A stretch of 64,000 bases of DNA from Syngnathus acus (taxonomy: Eukaryota > Chordata > Actinopteri > Syngnathiformes > Syngnathidae): NCBI RefSeq assembly GCF_901709675.1, contig NC_051093.1:4237053-4301052 (forward strand), in the 5' to 3' direction. Made by a program: the position numbers and the translations under genes. This document shows, piece by piece, positions 63,253 to 64,000 of this stretch. How positions within the stretch are numbered: position 1 is the first letter of the stretch; each line of letters starts with the position of its first letter. The notes beneath the pieces were generated by a model. It made no database searches, was not told where the DNA came from, and saw nothing but the letters and a program-made list of their open reading frames with translations.

Positions 63253-64000
63253 GTATATATTTATCACTACTATCTTGAATCTTTGGATTTGTTTTAGGGT
63301 AACTATAATTTTATAACATCTGCAACCCTAATGAAGATAATGAGCATAAACAATGTCGAAAATAGATGGATTGATGTAAACTGTTGTGGTGAAAAGGAGG
63401 TTTCACGCTACTGAAATAGCAGTCTTACAACGGACTATCAGCATTGATTGTTGACTTAACAAAGTAGCCCGGTAGGAATATTTTGTCTTGCATTTAAGGC
63501 ATACTCTAATTTTGCAAATGAATCCGAAATGATAATTGAAAATCAACAATAAAATTAATTTCCTACTTTCACTATTTGCTTGAAGACTAAAATCTTATTC
63601 CAATTGCAGTAAAGTTCATTTCGGAATCTTGGTTTAATACACAGTGAGGAAATACCTAAAAAGAGGCCAAATTTAAAAGTGACTGAAATTCATCAATTTC
63701 AAGTCCTCTTAGATAAGGACCAGGAAAGTCTTCAAAAGTGAAGCAACAAACATACAGCAAAAGTCCGCAAGGACACATGCATCACGCCGCATTAGCAGAT
63801 GTCAGCGACTTACAGTATCATACACAGCAAGTGGATTCAGTTCAATTGGCTTGCGTGCAATTTATTTTGGGCCTGATCTCAAATGAGTTGCCAAGTGTTT
63901 GTTTACCCATTTAGGGACACGCATAGCTGGCGACTGAGCGTGTAAGAGTAGAACCGCATCTTTGGTTGTATTCGAGGAATGTGAGATGCACCGTATACAG
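63253..64000. other. Downstream sequence, no gene recognised
   Basis: No exon resembling another myosin or any other family was found up to the window edge. Confidence 0.4.

Overview
The window looks like nuclear DNA of a ray-finned fish with a compact genome, probably a percomorph (the clade is an inference). Genes have many short GT-AG introns. Protein matches are to vertebrate families, and MITE- and LINE-type repeats of fish character are scattered between and within genes. Nothing prokaryotic is present. Seven protein-coding genes were rebuilt exon by exon. In every model the splice phases close and the summed CDS length is a multiple of three.

Layout: 1-6 kb is repeat-rich. A hAT-like element of about 4.4 kb (1597-5966, with an 8-bp target duplication) encloses a LINE fragment and a 235-bp tandem array made of long palindromes. 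7.5-10.9 kb holds ramp2 (minus), with extra upstream exons. 12.5-19.1 kb holds ezh1 (plus). 21.3-23.2 kb holds a secreted SOUL/HEBP2-type protein (plus). 24.3-28.1 kb holds an NR5A nuclear receptor (plus), tail to tail with camsap3 (minus, 29.8-44.9 kb). xab2 (minus) lies at 46.3-50.8 kb. A complete fast-type sarcomeric myosin heavy chain (plus) lies at 53.3-63.2 kb, divergent from xab2.

The genes do not form one pathway. Ramp2 helps calcitonin-family receptors reach the surface and sets their ligand choice. Ezh1 is the catalytic subunit of PRC2. The NR5A protein is a monomeric orphan receptor. Camsap3 caps microtubule minus ends. Xab2 works in splicing and transcription-coupled repair. Myosin is the muscle motor. 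The order joins two human neighbourhoods recalled from general knowledge: EZH1-RAMP2 (17q21) and CAMSAP3-XAB2 (19p13.2).

Most notable: the hAT-flanked palindromic array with a 470-bp higher-order period and a nuclear-receptor DR1-like site in each unit; a glutamine tract in Ezh1; three GC-AG introns (two in ezh1, one in myosin); a MITE sitting directly against a myosin splice acceptor; and possible alternative signal-peptide exons for ramp2.
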